Shown piece by piece: positions 11,226 through 21,716 of a stretch of 64,000 nt of DNA (positions are counted from its first letter, which is position 1; each line of letters opens with the position of its first letter). A model generated the notes under the pieces. The model did no database searches. It was given only the letters and a program-made list of their open reading frames with translations, and was not told the origin of the DNA. Both the position numbers and the translations under genes were made by a program. The DNA is from Gari tellinella. Its lineage: Eukaryota > Mollusca > Bivalvia > Cardiida > Psammobiidae. The stretch is from positions 3,534,001-3,598,000 of the forward strand of contig OV277857.1 in the NCBI GenBank assembly GCA_922989275.2, read 5' to 3'.

Positions 11226-11500
11226 AGAGCTCCAGATAAGGTGTGAATTTCAAATAATAACTTCCTTATTTCTCAATTAAACCCTATATTGTGACCACTT
11301 ATTAGAATCGTCTCGCTTTACTTTCAACCTGCTTTAACCCATTAAATCATATGTGATAAACAACTATCAATGCTTATCTCAATACAAGCTAGTGGATCAA
11401 AGTGTTTCAAAATGAGTCAGTATAAGACTGTTGTGCAATGTGTCAATATGAGTCAATATTGGGTAATGGGTTAATAAGTAGTCACAACATAATGACTGCC
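11226..11500 (+). mobile_element. D MITE with TTAA sequence inserted at its hairpin apex
   Basis: The D left end (GAGCTCCAGATAAGG) and left arm (ACTTATTAGAATCGTCTC) are followed by an A-type right arm (GCTTTACTTTCAACCTGC), a 141-bp TTAA element (11334-11474), and then the D right arm (AATAAGTAGTCACAACATA). The true right end of D is not clear. Confidence 0.65.
11334..11474. mobile_element. short A-ended MITE without hairpin
   Basis: TTAACCCATTAAATCATA to TTGGGTAATGGGTTAA. A-type ends but an unrelated 100-bp interior with repeats of GTCAATATGAGTC. Confidence 0.75.
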
Positions 11501-11554
11501 AGCTAATCGTGTTTTGATTGCTCACTAACTCTTGTTTCTATTGTTTATTCACAG

Positions 11555-12018
11555 TGAGGAAGAGGGTGAGAGATACCTGATGCTGGAGGAACACAAACAT
11601 GCCAACAACAGCCATGACAACACCTGTCTCACCCTGCCAGACAATCACATCTCAGTGACCAGTACCTGTCAATCCTCGGGGCCAAGTATCGTAGAACTTA
11701 CCGATCAACCGTGCTTGGCCGACACAGTGAAACACGCGACAGCCGAATCATGCATCGAGGAGCTGAATGAGGAGAACCTTGAGAAAACTGCATGCTTTAA
11801 TGGTGAGCTGGATCAGCAGCCATCTACAACTCTGTCCTCGCAAGGCTTAAGCCTGGCATCGTCCTTAGAAAATGGCTATCTATGCAATGGAAGTGGCCAG
11901 TATCACTCGGTGGTCAACGGGTACCAGCAGAATGGTATGCTGCCAAGATATCACAGTGCAGGGAACCAGCAGTATCAGAAACAGGCTAGAGATCAGCCGG
12001 CTGCTTCACCCTGTGCAG
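11555..12018 (+). CDS. gene 1, penultimate exon: Ser/Asn/Gln-rich putative regulator
   Basis: Internal coding exon. The acceptor is TTGTTTATTCACAG ending at 11554 and the donor GTAATA starts at 12019. It enters in phase 2 and leaves in phase 1, and the phase matches the next exon at 14649. It encodes about 155 residues starting SEEEGERYLMLEEHKH, with low-complexity polar sequence and repeated NGYxxNG-like patches (ENGYLCNGSG, VNGYQQNG). No catalytic motif, signal peptide or membrane segment is visible. Codon use is GC-richer than the surrounding repeats. I do not recognise the family. The earlier exons, which would carry any DNA-binding or PAS-type domain, lie outside the window. That it is real coding sequence is well supported by the length of the open frame and both splice sites. 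Confidence 0.85.
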
Positions 12019-12045
12019 GTAATATGAAGTTATCAACTGCTCTAT

Positions 12046-12328
12046 TTAACCCAATACCCCATAGTCGGTCACTGGTTTTAAAGACAGGTGACCATGCCAA
12101 GCATATAGCGCATTTAGTTTAATACTCCGCTGAAGAAAATAGTTCAAATATATACAGTCATGAATATGTATCATAAGAAATATTTTATTTTTTCTATCAG
12201 ACGGTAGCTTAAAGCAGGCTGAAAGTAAAGCAGAATGCGCCTTAAGGCACATTCTGCTTTACTTTCAACCTGCTTTTAGTAGTCACATATTTTCAAAACT
12301 AGAAACAGGCTATGGGGTAAGGGGTTAA
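12046..12328 (+). mobile_element. A MITE just inside gene 1's last intron
   Basis: TTAACCCAATACCCCATAG to GGTAAGGGGTTAA, 28 bp after the donor at 12019. Apex GCGCCTTAAGGCAC has one mismatch. Confidence 0.88.
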
Positions 12329-12474
12329 TTCTTAGCATGCTATATAGCGTTAAAACCATAATAACCATTGCAATTAACCCTGTTTTGAAAGCAAACTTTA
12401 AAAATCCTAAATTGAAAAAGTAGAAATAGTAGACAACAACAGTCGAAAAAATTACCCAGCATGCTATGAGTTAA
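12325..12474. mobile_element. C-ended MITE without hairpin
   Basis: TTAATTCTTAGCATGCTA to TTACCCAGCATGCTATGA and GTTAA. It shares TTAA with the A copies on both sides. Confidence 0.75.
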
Positions 12475-12722
12475 CCCTTTACCTCATAGCCTGTTTTTAG
12501 ATTTGAAGGCAGGTGACCACTTAAAGCAGATTGAAAGTAAAGCAGAATGCGCCCTCATGCGCATTCTGCTTTACTTTCAATCTGCTTTAAGTCACTTCTT
12601 GCTAGTATATAAGTAATATTTCTAATTATACATGTTCTTGCCTGTTTAATCTTGAACTTTTCTTTTGGCGGAGGGATAAATTAAAATACGCTAAAAGGCG
12701 CTTCTATCAGGTAAAGGGTTAA
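12471..12722 (-). mobile_element. A MITE
   Basis: TTAACCCTTTACCTCATAGC to CAGGTAAAGGGTTAA. Apex GCGCCCTCATGCGC. Confidence 0.88.
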
Positions 12723-12819
12723 AGCAGCTGATATTTTGAGCTGAGGATTTTATTTAGTGCTCAAAGTGGAAGTGAGAGAAGTTTCTGTTTCGCTTGCATT
12801 TCCAGAAACAGTTACATTA

Positions 12820-13011
12820 CAGGGCTCCAGATAAGGGCAGTATTTTAAAAACAAAAATCTTTTTTCTGCTTAAAACCCTATGGTGTCACTACTCATTAGA
12901 ATCGTCTCTTCGAGACGATTCTTATGAGTAGTAATACCATAGAATTTGGTGCTGAAATAAGTGAAAAAATGTTGGATTAGTTCAGTTTACTCCCTCTTAT
13001 CTGGAGCCCTG
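12820..13011 (+). mobile_element. D MITE
   Basis: CAGGGCTCCAGATAAG to CTTATCTGGAGCCCTG with the hairpin ACTACTCATTAGAATCGTCT and its inverse, loop CTTCG. The flanks ACATTA and ATACTA agree at only 4 of 6 bases. Confidence 0.88.
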
Positions 13012-13131
13012 ATACTACCGGTACATGTAATTCCATATTTAGAATTTCATTCATATAAAGTATCAGTTTATTGAATTAAACGCATGCACATGTGAAGAAA
13101 TTAATGTTTTCTGAGGAAATTTCAAATTTTA

Positions 13132-13330
13132 TACAGTCGAAACTCGATAATTCAAACTAGCGTTAGTTCGAACATATCCTTACTTCATAGTTAAAAATGT
13201 GGCTTAGCTATGTTTTAACTTTGAAATATCGATATGTTTGACTTAAGGGAGATCAACTTATTGAAATTTAGCTTATGAAATACTGGTAAGATCGATTTAA
13301 GCGATTTTAAAGTGTCAAGTTTCGACTGTA
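13132..13330 (+). mobile_element. H MITE
   Basis: TACAGTCGAAACTCGATAAT to AAGTTTCGACTGTA with TA edges. The inner palindrome is GTTAAAAATGTGGCTTAGC. Confidence 0.82.
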
Positions 13331-13463
13331 TATGAAGAAAATTCCGTAGCTGTTTATTGCCTATTGGAGATTAAAGTCTTAGAAACTACAGTTTTGAAGT
13401 CAAATAATTCACTTTACAGTCAAAATTGTATAAAAGAACTGCTGAAAAGAAGACCTACTAGTA

Positions 13464-13923
13464 GGCTTGAACTCTTTGCATGCAGAGTAATTTAGTCGTC
13501 TGCAACAATTCGTCCTCTGCTTCTGTTCAAGAAATAGAATTTTCAAAAATCAAATAAGCATCAGAAAGTCAAACAGTTTGAGGCCTAATGAGACCCCGCA
13601 CAGCGTGGTATCTCATCAGTATCAAAACTATTTGTCAAAGTTATCATTGTTTCACCACTACAGTGGAGAATCTGTTATTCTTTCCCAATAAACGCGTTTA
13701 CGATAAAACTATTATTTGCAGTGCAAACAGTTTGGAGCCAGATCAGACGCCGGGTAACCCGGCGTCTGATCAGGCTCCAAACTGTTTGCCACCAAGATAA
13801 ACAAGAATTGTCAGAATTGTCCAAATGTTGTTCTTTTCTACGTTTTAGTGGTTTGCGTTTGCGTACGTTTGCGTTTAAACGGGAAAGAATAACAGATTCT
13901 CCATTGTAGCCTGCTAAGAGTTA
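13464..13923 (+). mobile_element. C MITE split by I copy 3
   Basis: GAACTCTTTGCATGCAGAG to CCTGCTAAGAGTTAA, with I at 13659-13908. The hairpin core is CAAACAGTTTGAGGCCTAAT. Confidence 0.8.
13659..13908 (-). mobile_element. I MITE copy 3 (250 bp)
   Basis: Inverse orientation. It splits a C MITE whose undisturbed form (near 2988-3020) reads CCCCTAGCTTGCTAAGAG, showing that TA was the target and was duplicated. Confidence 0.92.
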
Positions 13924-14100
13924 ACCCATTACCTGTAGCATATTTTGAAAACAAGTTACTTATCAAAACAAAATTGTGTTAATTAGCTGGTATATAAATG
14001 CAGGTGACTGCTAAAAGCAAGGTGAAAGTAAAACAGAAAGCTCCTTTACCTTGCTTCAAGCTGTTACCTGGATTATATGAAATCAATTAGCCCTGTTTCT
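13920..14100 (+). mobile_element. A-ended element with a G-type core
   Basis: TTAACCCATTACCTGTAGC at the left, but the core is AAGCAAGGTGAAAGTAAAAC with AGAAAGCTCC, as in G. The left arm is intact and the right arm eroded. Confidence 0.55.
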
Positions 14101-14196
14101 AATAGCGATATATCACTGTATTATGATTTTGCCTTGAATTTTGACTTGGTGTTCTTGACCTGTATATTGACTAATATTTTTGATATGGTATTTAAT

Positions 14197-14388
14197 CAGA
14201 GCTCTAGATAAGGGGAGTATTTCAAAAACTAAATTCTCTATTTTTGCATTTAACCCTATGCTGTCACTACTCATTAGAATTGTCTCTTCGAGACAATTCT
14301 AATGAGAAGTAACTCCTAAGGATTTGGTGCTGACATAATGAGGAATTGTTAATTTTGTTCAGTGTTCTCCTTCTTCTCTGGAGCCCTG
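14197..14388 (+). mobile_element. D MITE
   Basis: CAGAGCTCTAGATAAG to TCTCTGGAGCCCTG. Both hairpin arms carry the paired change AATTGTCTC/GAGACAATT. Confidence 0.85.
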
Positions 14389-14397
14389 TTTCTACTG

Positions 14398-14605
14398 TAC
14401 AGTAAAACCTCACTATTACGACCAGAAAATTGTGTTAATCATTAGGGGTCAACGACAGGTGACAGTTTAAAGCAAGATGACAGTTAAACAGAAAGCTCCT
14501 TTAGGAGCTTTCTGTTTTACTGTCACCTTACTTTAAGAAGTCACCTGTCTTTTATACAATTAATTAGCCTTGGTTTTAGTGGTTGTAATAGAGAGGTTTT
14601 ACTGT
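14398..14605 (+). mobile_element. G MITE 43 bp before gene 1's last exon
   Basis: TACAGTAAAACCTCACTATT to GAGAGGTTTTACTGTA, TA edges. Hairpin AAGCAAGATGACAGTTAAAC with apex AGCTCCTTTAGGAGCT. It probably abuts the branch-point region of the intron. Confidence 0.9.
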
Positions 14606-14648
14606 AATTGTTTGACTATGTTTTTGACTATGTATTTCCGTGTTTCAG

Positions 14649-16264
14649 ATTCGCGGTCCCGTGTATCAGGTGAGGGCAGCCCAGAGAGTACGTCCAGCAC
14701 GATGTCTCCGTGCTCTCAGCACGATACGTACAGCTACAGTGCCCTAGACCAGGGCTTCACTAGTGGTAATAGTTACATTGCCCGTGACGCCTGTCACAGT
14801 AACCACTCATACAGTGAAGATGGCGGCTATGAAAGCGCCACAAGCCCGTATTCAGCGAGTTACTTGAGTCCACAGATATTATCGCCAGGCTCATTGAATG
14901 CGGATAGTAGGACTGACTGTGGGTACTCGGACCATTCGTTAAGGAAAGATGTGTCCCAGTGTCAAAGTAGTGTGTTTGCAGGGGGATACAGTGGCCCTGG
15001 TGTATGTGGTAATACTGGACTGTTACAGGGAGGTAACTCTCATACAATGAATAAAGATGACACTGCAGAGTTACGTGAAACTGAGAACATACTTGAAGCA
15101 CTGTTAGAGAGCTTTGATGGACAGACAGAGGCAAATCAGTTAGATACAACACTTGCAGCTATCTGCTCAACCATAGATAATTTTACAAATCAGAATTCCC
15201 CCGCTGTAACGACACATGTGAAAAGTCCTGGCATAGAGAAACATAAACATAGATCTGCCGCAGGACTTGGCAAGAACAATAAGCCAAAGGACAAATCACT
15301 GTTACGTAGTATTCTTACCATGCCAGAAGATGACATTCCGAAACACTCCATCACATTCTTGAAGAACGCTAAATCGCAGAATACTACCCCCAGCAGTGAT
15401 TTATCAGGACCGTGCAGTGAGGCTCGCAAGATTAACAACAGCGGCAGTGCTCAAAATGTGACAGATAAAACTCCACCTAGAAAACCTAAAACAGGTTCAA
15501 CTCCAAACACTAGCGTGTATCCCGATATGTATAGTTGCCCAGATAAAAATGGCACATTGGACTTGCAAGAAATGCCATCAGATATTACTGACTTTGCTCT
15601 GCAATATTTAGACACACTGACAGAAGATCAGACCCAGGCAGTGATAGCTGATCTTAACACGGAGACGCTAATGGACACGAGTGAGAGTGACTTTAAGAAG
15701 GAGTTGTTCAGTACTATTACATGTCAGTCACCTGACAATAACTTTCACAGCTCATGTGACATTGTTAGTTCACAGTCGCCATATTCTCAATCATACATCT
15801 CCCCACTCAGATCAAAACAAGGAATGCCCCAATATTCTCAAACTGTTTCCTCTAGTGCCACATGCACATCCAGTAAAAGTGCAAGTTTTCCTCCGAATGT
15901 TTCGTCGTCACATGACCATGTCTACCACCAAGCTAACAAATTTGGCGGAAACGGTGTCCGCCAAGTGGCAGGATCTCAGACAGCGGGAGGTTGTAGCTGT
16001 TCACCGAAACAGTCTCAGTTCACACAAACGAGAAGTTGTAATAGTTCTCAGATGTCAGACTCACAAATATCAGAGCTAGAGAAACATCTGAGAGACACTA
16101 ATGATGTGTACCAGCCTGGCCTGCAGTTCAGGCCCATGGACGAGGTGGGCACAACAGGTAGACCTTTTTTGCGGCAGCTTTTGACCGGAGAGCTAACGAA
16201 GGACAGATATATTCAAATGGAACGTGAGCGGTGTGGGTATAGCAAGGGCATTAGACCACAGTGA
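14649..16264 (+). CDS. gene 1, last exon with stop: putative nuclear coregulator C-terminus
   Basis: Terminal coding exon. The acceptor CGTGTTTCAG ends at 14648, the phase-1 entry gives DSRSRVSGEGSPEST, and TGA is at 16262-16264, giving about 537 residues. It is rich in Ser, Thr, Asn and Gln with little predicted order, as in activation domains. Two LxxLL motifs, the box used by nuclear-receptor coregulators, are present: LEALL (about 15093-15107) and LRQLL (about 16169-16183). The second lies in an acidic/basic C-terminal block (PFLRQLLTGEL, then KDRYIQMERER) that looks conserved in style. Another ordered patch is DITDFALQYLDTLTEDQ near 15580. Family is not identified: a bHLH-PAS or p160-like factor is possible but unproven. 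A G-family element (14398-14605) ends 43 bp before this exon. Confidence 0.88.
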
Positions 16265-16310
16265 TTGTCACTGACATATACTTTTAAGTCCAACCAAGTC
16301 ACAAAGCTAG
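16265..16310 (+). other. start of gene 1 3' UTR
   Basis: The 46 bp after the stop codon are unremarkable and run straight into a D-family hairpin MITE. I found no convincing AATAAA signal near here, so the 3' end of the transcript is unknown and the MITE may be transcribed. Confidence 0.4.
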
Positions 16311-16501
16311 CAGGGCTCCAGATAAGCGGGAGTAAATTGAACAAATCAAACTTGTTCTCACATGTTTCAGCACCAAATCCTATGGTGTGACTACTCATTA
16401 GAATCGTCTTGAAAAGACGATTCTAATGAGTAGTGACACCACAGGGTTTAATACCGAAGTAAAGATTTTTTTTTTAAATACTCCCCTTATCTGGAGCCCT
16501 G
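16311..16501 (+). mobile_element. D MITE in the presumed 3' UTR of gene 1
   Basis: CAGGGCTCCAGATAAG to CTTATCTGGAGCCCTG with the hairpin GACTACTCATTAGAATCGTC closed by TTGAAAAG. No target duplication is evident. Confidence 0.9.
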
Positions 16502-16533
16502 CTTATATAAGGCTTACTCAATATCTGTAATGA

Positions 16534-16720
16534 GGCTCACTAAGCCATTATTCTTCAGATATGGCTTTTTACTCCTTTTATTCTTCCGCTGAAGAAAACA
16601 GTTCCACTATTCCACAGCTTCTTTGTTTCATGATCAGGACTTCTTAATCTTGGGACTTCTTTCCTTAGCGTAGAAATAATAGAGGTATAAAGAGGCATAT
16701 TTATGGAGTAATGGGTTAAG
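16534..16720 (+). mobile_element. A MITE derivative without hairpin
   Basis: AGCCATTATTCTTCAGATAT to GGAGTAATGGGTTAA. The edges are A-like but the core is replaced. Confidence 0.5.
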
Positions 16721-16944
16721 CAATCTACATGTGAATATTCTTTGATGGGTTGCTGTACACAGAACTGTCCATGTACATTGCATTAGTTACAAAGAATTAT
16801 GTGACTTTAGCAAACAGTGTAGACCCAGACATGATGTCCTCGTATCTTAGCATCTCATCTGTATCCAAACTGTTTGACACTTTAAATCAGTTGTCTGAAA
16901 TACTGACAACAAATTATTTGAAGAAGACATATTGTTATTTGATC

Positions 16945-17196
16945 TTAACCCATTACCTCATATCCTATTTTCTAGGTTTGAAAAAGGGTGACCACTTAAA
17001 GCAGGTTGAAAGTAAAGCAGAATGCACCTTAAAGTGCATTCTGCTTTACCTTTAGCCTGCTTTTAGTTATCATCTGCTAGGATAAAGAATATTTTTCTAA
17101 TAGTACACAAAAGTAACTTAATAAATTTGAACTGTTTTCTTCCATGGAGGAATAAATTAGAGGCGTAAAAAGGCGTATTTATGGGGAATGGGTTAA
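16945..17196 (-). mobile_element. A MITE
   Basis: TTAACCCATTACCTCATATC to GGGGAATGGGTTAA. Apex GCACCTTAAAGTGC. Confidence 0.88.
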
Positions 17197-17430
17197 CTGT
17201 ATTTTTTAAAAGAGATGGTTTGTTCAGCAAGAAAGAGAGTTAAAAAAGTGAAGGTTTGGTTTTGGTTATTGATATTAGGTTTACCTTAAATTCCTTAATG
17301 TTTCATGGAAACAAAGATAGTTCAGTGTTAGTGTCTCATTTGGAGAACTGATCCCAAGATTATAAAGCATTTTAGATGAGTCTGATCGTTCTCAAGCTTT
17401 TGATTGATAAGACTTGAGCAGTAAAATGGA

Positions 17431-17541
17431 CCTGAGGCACTTGTTTAGAAAAATGGGTAAAGTGGTCCTGAGGCTCTTGTTAAGAAAAATGGGTAAAGTG
17501 GCCCTGAGGCACTTGTTTAGACTCAGGAATGGGTAAAGTGG
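17431..17541 (+). repeat. short tandem repeat, ~45-bp unit
   Basis: CCTGAGGCACTTGTTTAGAA, then AAATGGGTAAAGTGG, about 2.5 times. Confidence 0.7.
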
Positions 17542-17559
17542 TTGTTTTAAGGCACAACT

Positions 17560-17749
17560 GTGAGAGAAAGGGTGAGGCTTAAGACACAAAGGTTCAACTT
17601 TATTCCTGCTTAACACCCTCTGATGTGACTACTCATTAGAATTGGCTCGAAGAGCCAATTCTAATGAGTAGTCACACCATAGGGTTTGGTTTAAACATAA
17701 AGGAGAAATTGTTTAAATTAAGGTTACTCCCTCTTTTCTGAAACCCTGG
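17560..17749 (+). mobile_element. D MITE, left end lost
   Basis: The hairpin ACTACTCATTAGAATTGGCT with its exact inverse carries a paired variant of both arms. The right end is TTTCTGAAACCCTGGG. Confidence 0.75.
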
Positions 17750-18194
17750 GTAAAAGGTGGGGCTAGACACAAGGGTGGGCTCCACAGTGTTGGAGGTTAG
17801 ATATTACATACATATCATTTGTACATAAAACGTCATTGATTTGTATTTTTCCTTTTCTTTTTCTGTTTTTATGACTTGTTGGATCAGTTTTGAAGTCTTG
17901 GAAAGTTTATAAACGTGAGATAGTTAGATAGAAAATGTCTGTACATATTTTCATCTCATATACATTACCTTCTTGTGATCAATTAATGTCCATTATGTCT
18001 AGCTCTTATGTAAATTGTTTTTCTCAATTGTTAACTCTAAGAGGACACAGAAATTATGTCAGATAGACGGTCTGCTTATCATTGTTTGTTTGTTTAGTTT
18101 TGCTGTACAATTTGTGGCGTTTATCGCTTTCCTCCATAGGCAGTAGCGCCAACTGTTCACATTGTCTACATCCAACTGTGTTTAAAGCAGGGAA

Positions 18195-18396
18195 TCCCTT
18201 TACTCCATAGCCTGTTTCTAGTATTGAAGATAGGTAACTTTGACTTTCAGCGTGCTTTAATTTAGCTACTATCTGCTAGAAAAAAGAAAATACTCTTATG
18301 ATATATAACTGTATAAAATGGAACTACATTTTGTATTTTCTTTAGTGGAGAACTAAATCAAATGCTTTAAAATGTGTATCTATGGAGTAAAATGTT
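18195..18396 (-). mobile_element. A MITE, core deleted
   Basis: CCCTTTACTCCATAGCCTGT to GGAGTAAAATGTTAA. Only the right arm (GACTTTCAGCGTGC) remains. Confidence 0.65.
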
Positions 18397-18628
18397 AAAG
18401 CAAGATGAATGTAAAGCAGAAATCTCCTAAAGGAGCTTTCTGCTTTACATTCATCTTGCTTTAAGATTGCACCTGTAGGAACCTCCTGTAGGAGCTTTCA
18501 GCTTTATACATTCATTTTACCTTAACCTGGCACCAATATTCAAAATCATTATGGAATATTCACGTTTGGTTCTTATATGGAGGAGTAGATGGAAGGGCTC
18601 TAAGATGCTTTTGTGGAGGAAAGGGTTA
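18393..18628 (+). mobile_element. TTAA-flanked hairpin element
   Basis: TTAAAGCAAGATGAATGTAA with a perfect hairpin to 18463, then GGAGGAAAGGGTTAA. G-like core between TTAA ends. Confidence 0.65.
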
Positions 18629-18750
18629 AACTTGCCTTATGTGAAGAACATTGCATTCCCCATTGGTAAATTATTTTCAAAAATAGAAACAGGCTATGGG
18701 GTAATGGGTTAAAGGAGCTGATTTGGTTCTATAATGTTTTCAAAAAGTAT

Positions 18751-18972
18751 TACCTCTTTGCATGCTGGCGACGTAAATTATTGCCATAGTGATTACCTTT
18801 ACAAATAGTTTCGAACCAGATGAGAGGTCGTGTTACATGGCATCTCATCAGGATTCAAAATGTTTGACACTCAGACCCTGTTTTGAAAATAAATTTAGAA
18901 AAATCTATTTTGTGAAAAGGAGCAGACAACAATTGTTGCAGATGAAAAAATTACCCAGCATGCAAATAGTGA
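18751..18972 (-). mobile_element. C MITE, eroded
   Basis: CCTCTTTGCATGCTGGCGAC to TTACCCAGCATGCAAATAG. Core AGATGAGAGGTCG with TGGCATCTCATCAGG. Confidence 0.7.
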
Positions 18973-19238
18973 ATATAACTGTCACATAATTCTGATAATT
19001 GTCGCAAAATAGGGTTTGGTGGGGACGTTTGACAAATTAAACAGATTTCAAGAATATGGAGGATTCTTTGATGACACAGCATAATTATGTGGCATTATTG
19101 TAATGTAATGCATAAAACTGGAATATGGTGTGTATTCATTACACATTTCACTTGTTGTGACATCACAGTGGTTTTTATGTGCTTTTTATGACATTGCGCA
19201 ATACCAGCTGACACTGCAATGAACATGAAAGAAAACTT

Positions 19239-19486
19239 CAGGGCTGCCATTTCTCCGGATTTTTCCTAAGTCCTCGGATTTTTATCCTAGCTGATGGTAG
19301 CTTAAAACAGGCTGAAAGTAAAGCAGAATGCGCCTTCAGACGCATTCTGCTTTACTTGCAACCTGTTTTAAGCAGTCATGTGTCTTCAAAACAAGAAACA
19401 GACTATTGGGTAAAGGTACGATTAGTAAAATTGCGTCTGAAAATTTGAAATCTTAGGATTTTTATGATCAACTTATGGCAGCCCTG
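19239..19486 (+). mobile_element. J MITE copy 1
   Basis: CAGGGCTGCCATTTCTCCGG to ACTTATGGCAGCCCTG, flanked by the exact 6-bp duplication AAACTT. The core is the A-type hairpin (GCTTAAAACAGGCTGAAAGT). Confidence 0.92.
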
Positions 19487-19764
19487 AAACTTTTATAGTG
19501 AGACACAATGTATACAAACTGTTTCTTTGAAATTTTTATAAATTTATAAACTCTTTGCATGCTAATGTGGAAATCATGACTGTCTTTGATACTCTATTCG
19601 TAAATTGAAGACCTTATGTTGGTCGAAACGTTGATTTGAAATAAACCGTATATACCTGAATCCAAGATCGTTAAGTTCCACTCATCTTCCCTTCTGGTGT
19701 TAGATATATTTATTTTATCAAAATTTGTGTAGCTAAAACAGTAATTCTTTGCATTCAAAGGGTT

Positions 19765-19979
19765 TCACTCTTTGAATGCTAGCTGCAGAATCATGATTAT
19801 CTGTGCAAACAAATATGATTGTGAGGAGACACTGCATAACACAGCATCTCATCCAGATCCAAACTGTTTGGCACTCTGACCTAGTTTTCAAAAGAAATTT
19901 GAAAATTCTATGTTTAGAGCAATAGCAGACGACAATATTATTACAGACGGAAAAATTATTCAGCATGTAAAGAGTTTAC
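19765..19979 (-). mobile_element. C MITE, eroded
   Basis: CACTCTTTGAATGCTAGCTG to TTCAGCATGTAAAGAGTT. Only the right arm of the core is recognisable. Confidence 0.6.
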
Positions 19980-19991
19980 ATGTAAAACATG

Positions 19992-20241
19992 TTAACCCTT
20001 TGAACCCTAGTCCCGCATAAAGGCGTCCTTTTCAAACAGTGTACATTTGAATAGTACATTTGTCCTGTGCAAACAGTGAAGGCCCAGATCAGAGGGCTCA
20101 AAAAGGAGCCCTCTGATCTGGGTCTTTACTGTTTGTCATAAAGCCAAACATTGACAAAACAATGTTTAAAAGTCAGAAATGGACTAGACTAAAATGGAAA
20201 ATGGAATTGTCCATTTAAAGTTTCAGGGAGGAAAGAGTTAA
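19992..20241 (+). mobile_element. E MITE (250 bp)
   Basis: TTAACCCTTTGAACCCTAG to CAGGGAGGAAAGAGTTAA. Hairpin GAAGGCCCAGATCAGAGGGC with apex CTCAAAAAGGAG. Confidence 0.88.
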
Positions 20242-20586
20242 TGTCCATTACTTGCAGTTTGGAGGCATTTTTTTCTGTCATTTGTAATATTTTCTTGTCA
20301 TGATATAATTAACTCTTCCAAAAGAAAGGCATTGGATTTGAGTGAAATTGATTTGAAAATAGATCAACTTATTTATAACAAAATGGATGTTTTCCATTGA
20401 ATAGATTTAAGTTGCATATGGTAATCTTCATGGTGGCTGTATTCAATATCCATTGCATTTGCCTCATCCCCCCCACCCAATTCAGGTAAATATACTGTAC
20501 ATTCCCCTTTTACCTTTTGTTTTAATTTACCCGATATAATAATATCGTAATTACAGTAAAACCCTCCCATATTACAACCACTTAAG

Positions 20587-20802
20587 TAACCCATTACCCC
20601 ATAGCCTTAATTTTAGTTTCAAAGCAGGTTTAAAGTAAAGCGGAATGTGCCTAACAGCCTGATTTAAGCAACCGTCTGCTAGGATATCGGAAATATTTCA
20701 TATATGATGCATATTCATGACTGTATAAATAGGAACTATTTTCTTTAGTGGAGGAATAAATTAGAGGCATAAAAAAGGTGTACTTACTGAGTTTTGGGTT
20801 AA
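20587..20802 (-). mobile_element. A MITE
   Basis: TAACCCATTACCCCATAGCC to ACTGAGTTTTGGGTTAA. Core shortened to GTGCCTAACAGCCTG. Confidence 0.75.
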
Positions 20803-20838
20803 CATAATTATTTTGACACTGATTCAAACAAGTAGCTG

Positions 20839-21082
20839 CTTAATCCATTTAACTTTTCAAAAAAGTATAGCTCTCCTTCACAAACAGTGCACCTGTGAAT
20901 AGTACACTTGTCTGATTCATACAGTGTAAATCCAGATCAGAGGGCTCCTGTAGGATCCCTCTGATACGGGTCTACACTGTTTGTAATTTTGAAATATATT
21001 TCAAGAACAACCCTAAATAGTCTAAAATGGACTCAATTTGAAACGAGGATTGTCCATTGATGTTGAATTTTCAGTGAGTTAA
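20839..21082 (+). mobile_element. E MITE, eroded
   Basis: TTAATCCATTTAACTTTTC to TTCAGTGAGTTAA. Hairpin GTAAATCCAGATCAGAGGGC. Confidence 0.7.
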
Positions 21083-21131
21083 AGCATGATAAAACTAAAG
21101 CAGGAACTTCCCGCTTTACATTCACCCTGCT

Positions 21132-21383
21132 TTAACTCATTACCCCATAGCTGGTTTCTAATTATGAAGGCAGTAGACCACTTAAAGCAGGTTGAAAGTA
21201 AAGCAGAATGTGACTAAAGGCGCATTTTGCCTTACTTTCAGCCTGTTTTAAGCTACAATCCGATAGAATATAGAAAATATCTCTTGTGATATATATTCAT
21301 GACTATAAATATTTTAACTTTTTTCTGCAGTGGAGGCAGAAATTAGAGGCGTAAAAAGGTGTATTTATGGGGTAATGGGTTAA
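21132..21383 (-). mobile_element. A MITE inserted in a TTAA of a hairpin arm
   Basis: TTAACTCATTACCCCATAGC to GGGGTAATGGGTTAA. The flanks CACCCTGC and GCTACCAC are the base of an older G-like hairpin. Confidence 0.85.
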
Positions 21384-21519
21384 GCTACCACATCTCATTT
21401 ATAACTGTCATAGACCATCAGTATGTCTTTTCTTGAGTGGTCGTAATAGCAGGGATCTGTTTTAGTTGTGCTGTACATTAGGTGTTAGTTAACTGTTAGA
21501 AAGTTAACTGTTAGAACTA

Positions 21520-21716
21520 CATGTCGAAACTCCGTAATTCCAACTCACGTTAGTATAAACATGCCCATATTTCAAAGTTAAAATGTGGCTGAGCCACGTT
21601 TTAACTTTGAAATATGGGTATGGTCGATTTAAACAAGATTGACTTATCAAAATTCAACTTATAAGATACTGGGAAGATCCATTTAAGTGAGTTCGAAGTA
21701 TCGAGTTTTGACTGTA
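21520..21716 (+). mobile_element. H MITE
   Basis: ATGTCGAAACTCCGTAATTC to ATCGAGTTTTGACTGTA. Central palindrome AAGTTAAAATGTGGCTGAGC. Confidence 0.78.

Larger units (their letters stand above)
20552..21470 (+). mobile_element. G MITE expanded by nested TTAA elements
   Basis: The left end is TACAGTAAAACCCTCCCATA and the probable right end is AGTGGTCGTAATAGCAGG near 21434. Between them lie an A (20587-20802), an E (20839-21082) and another A (21132-21383). The pairing of ends is inference. Confidence 0.55.
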
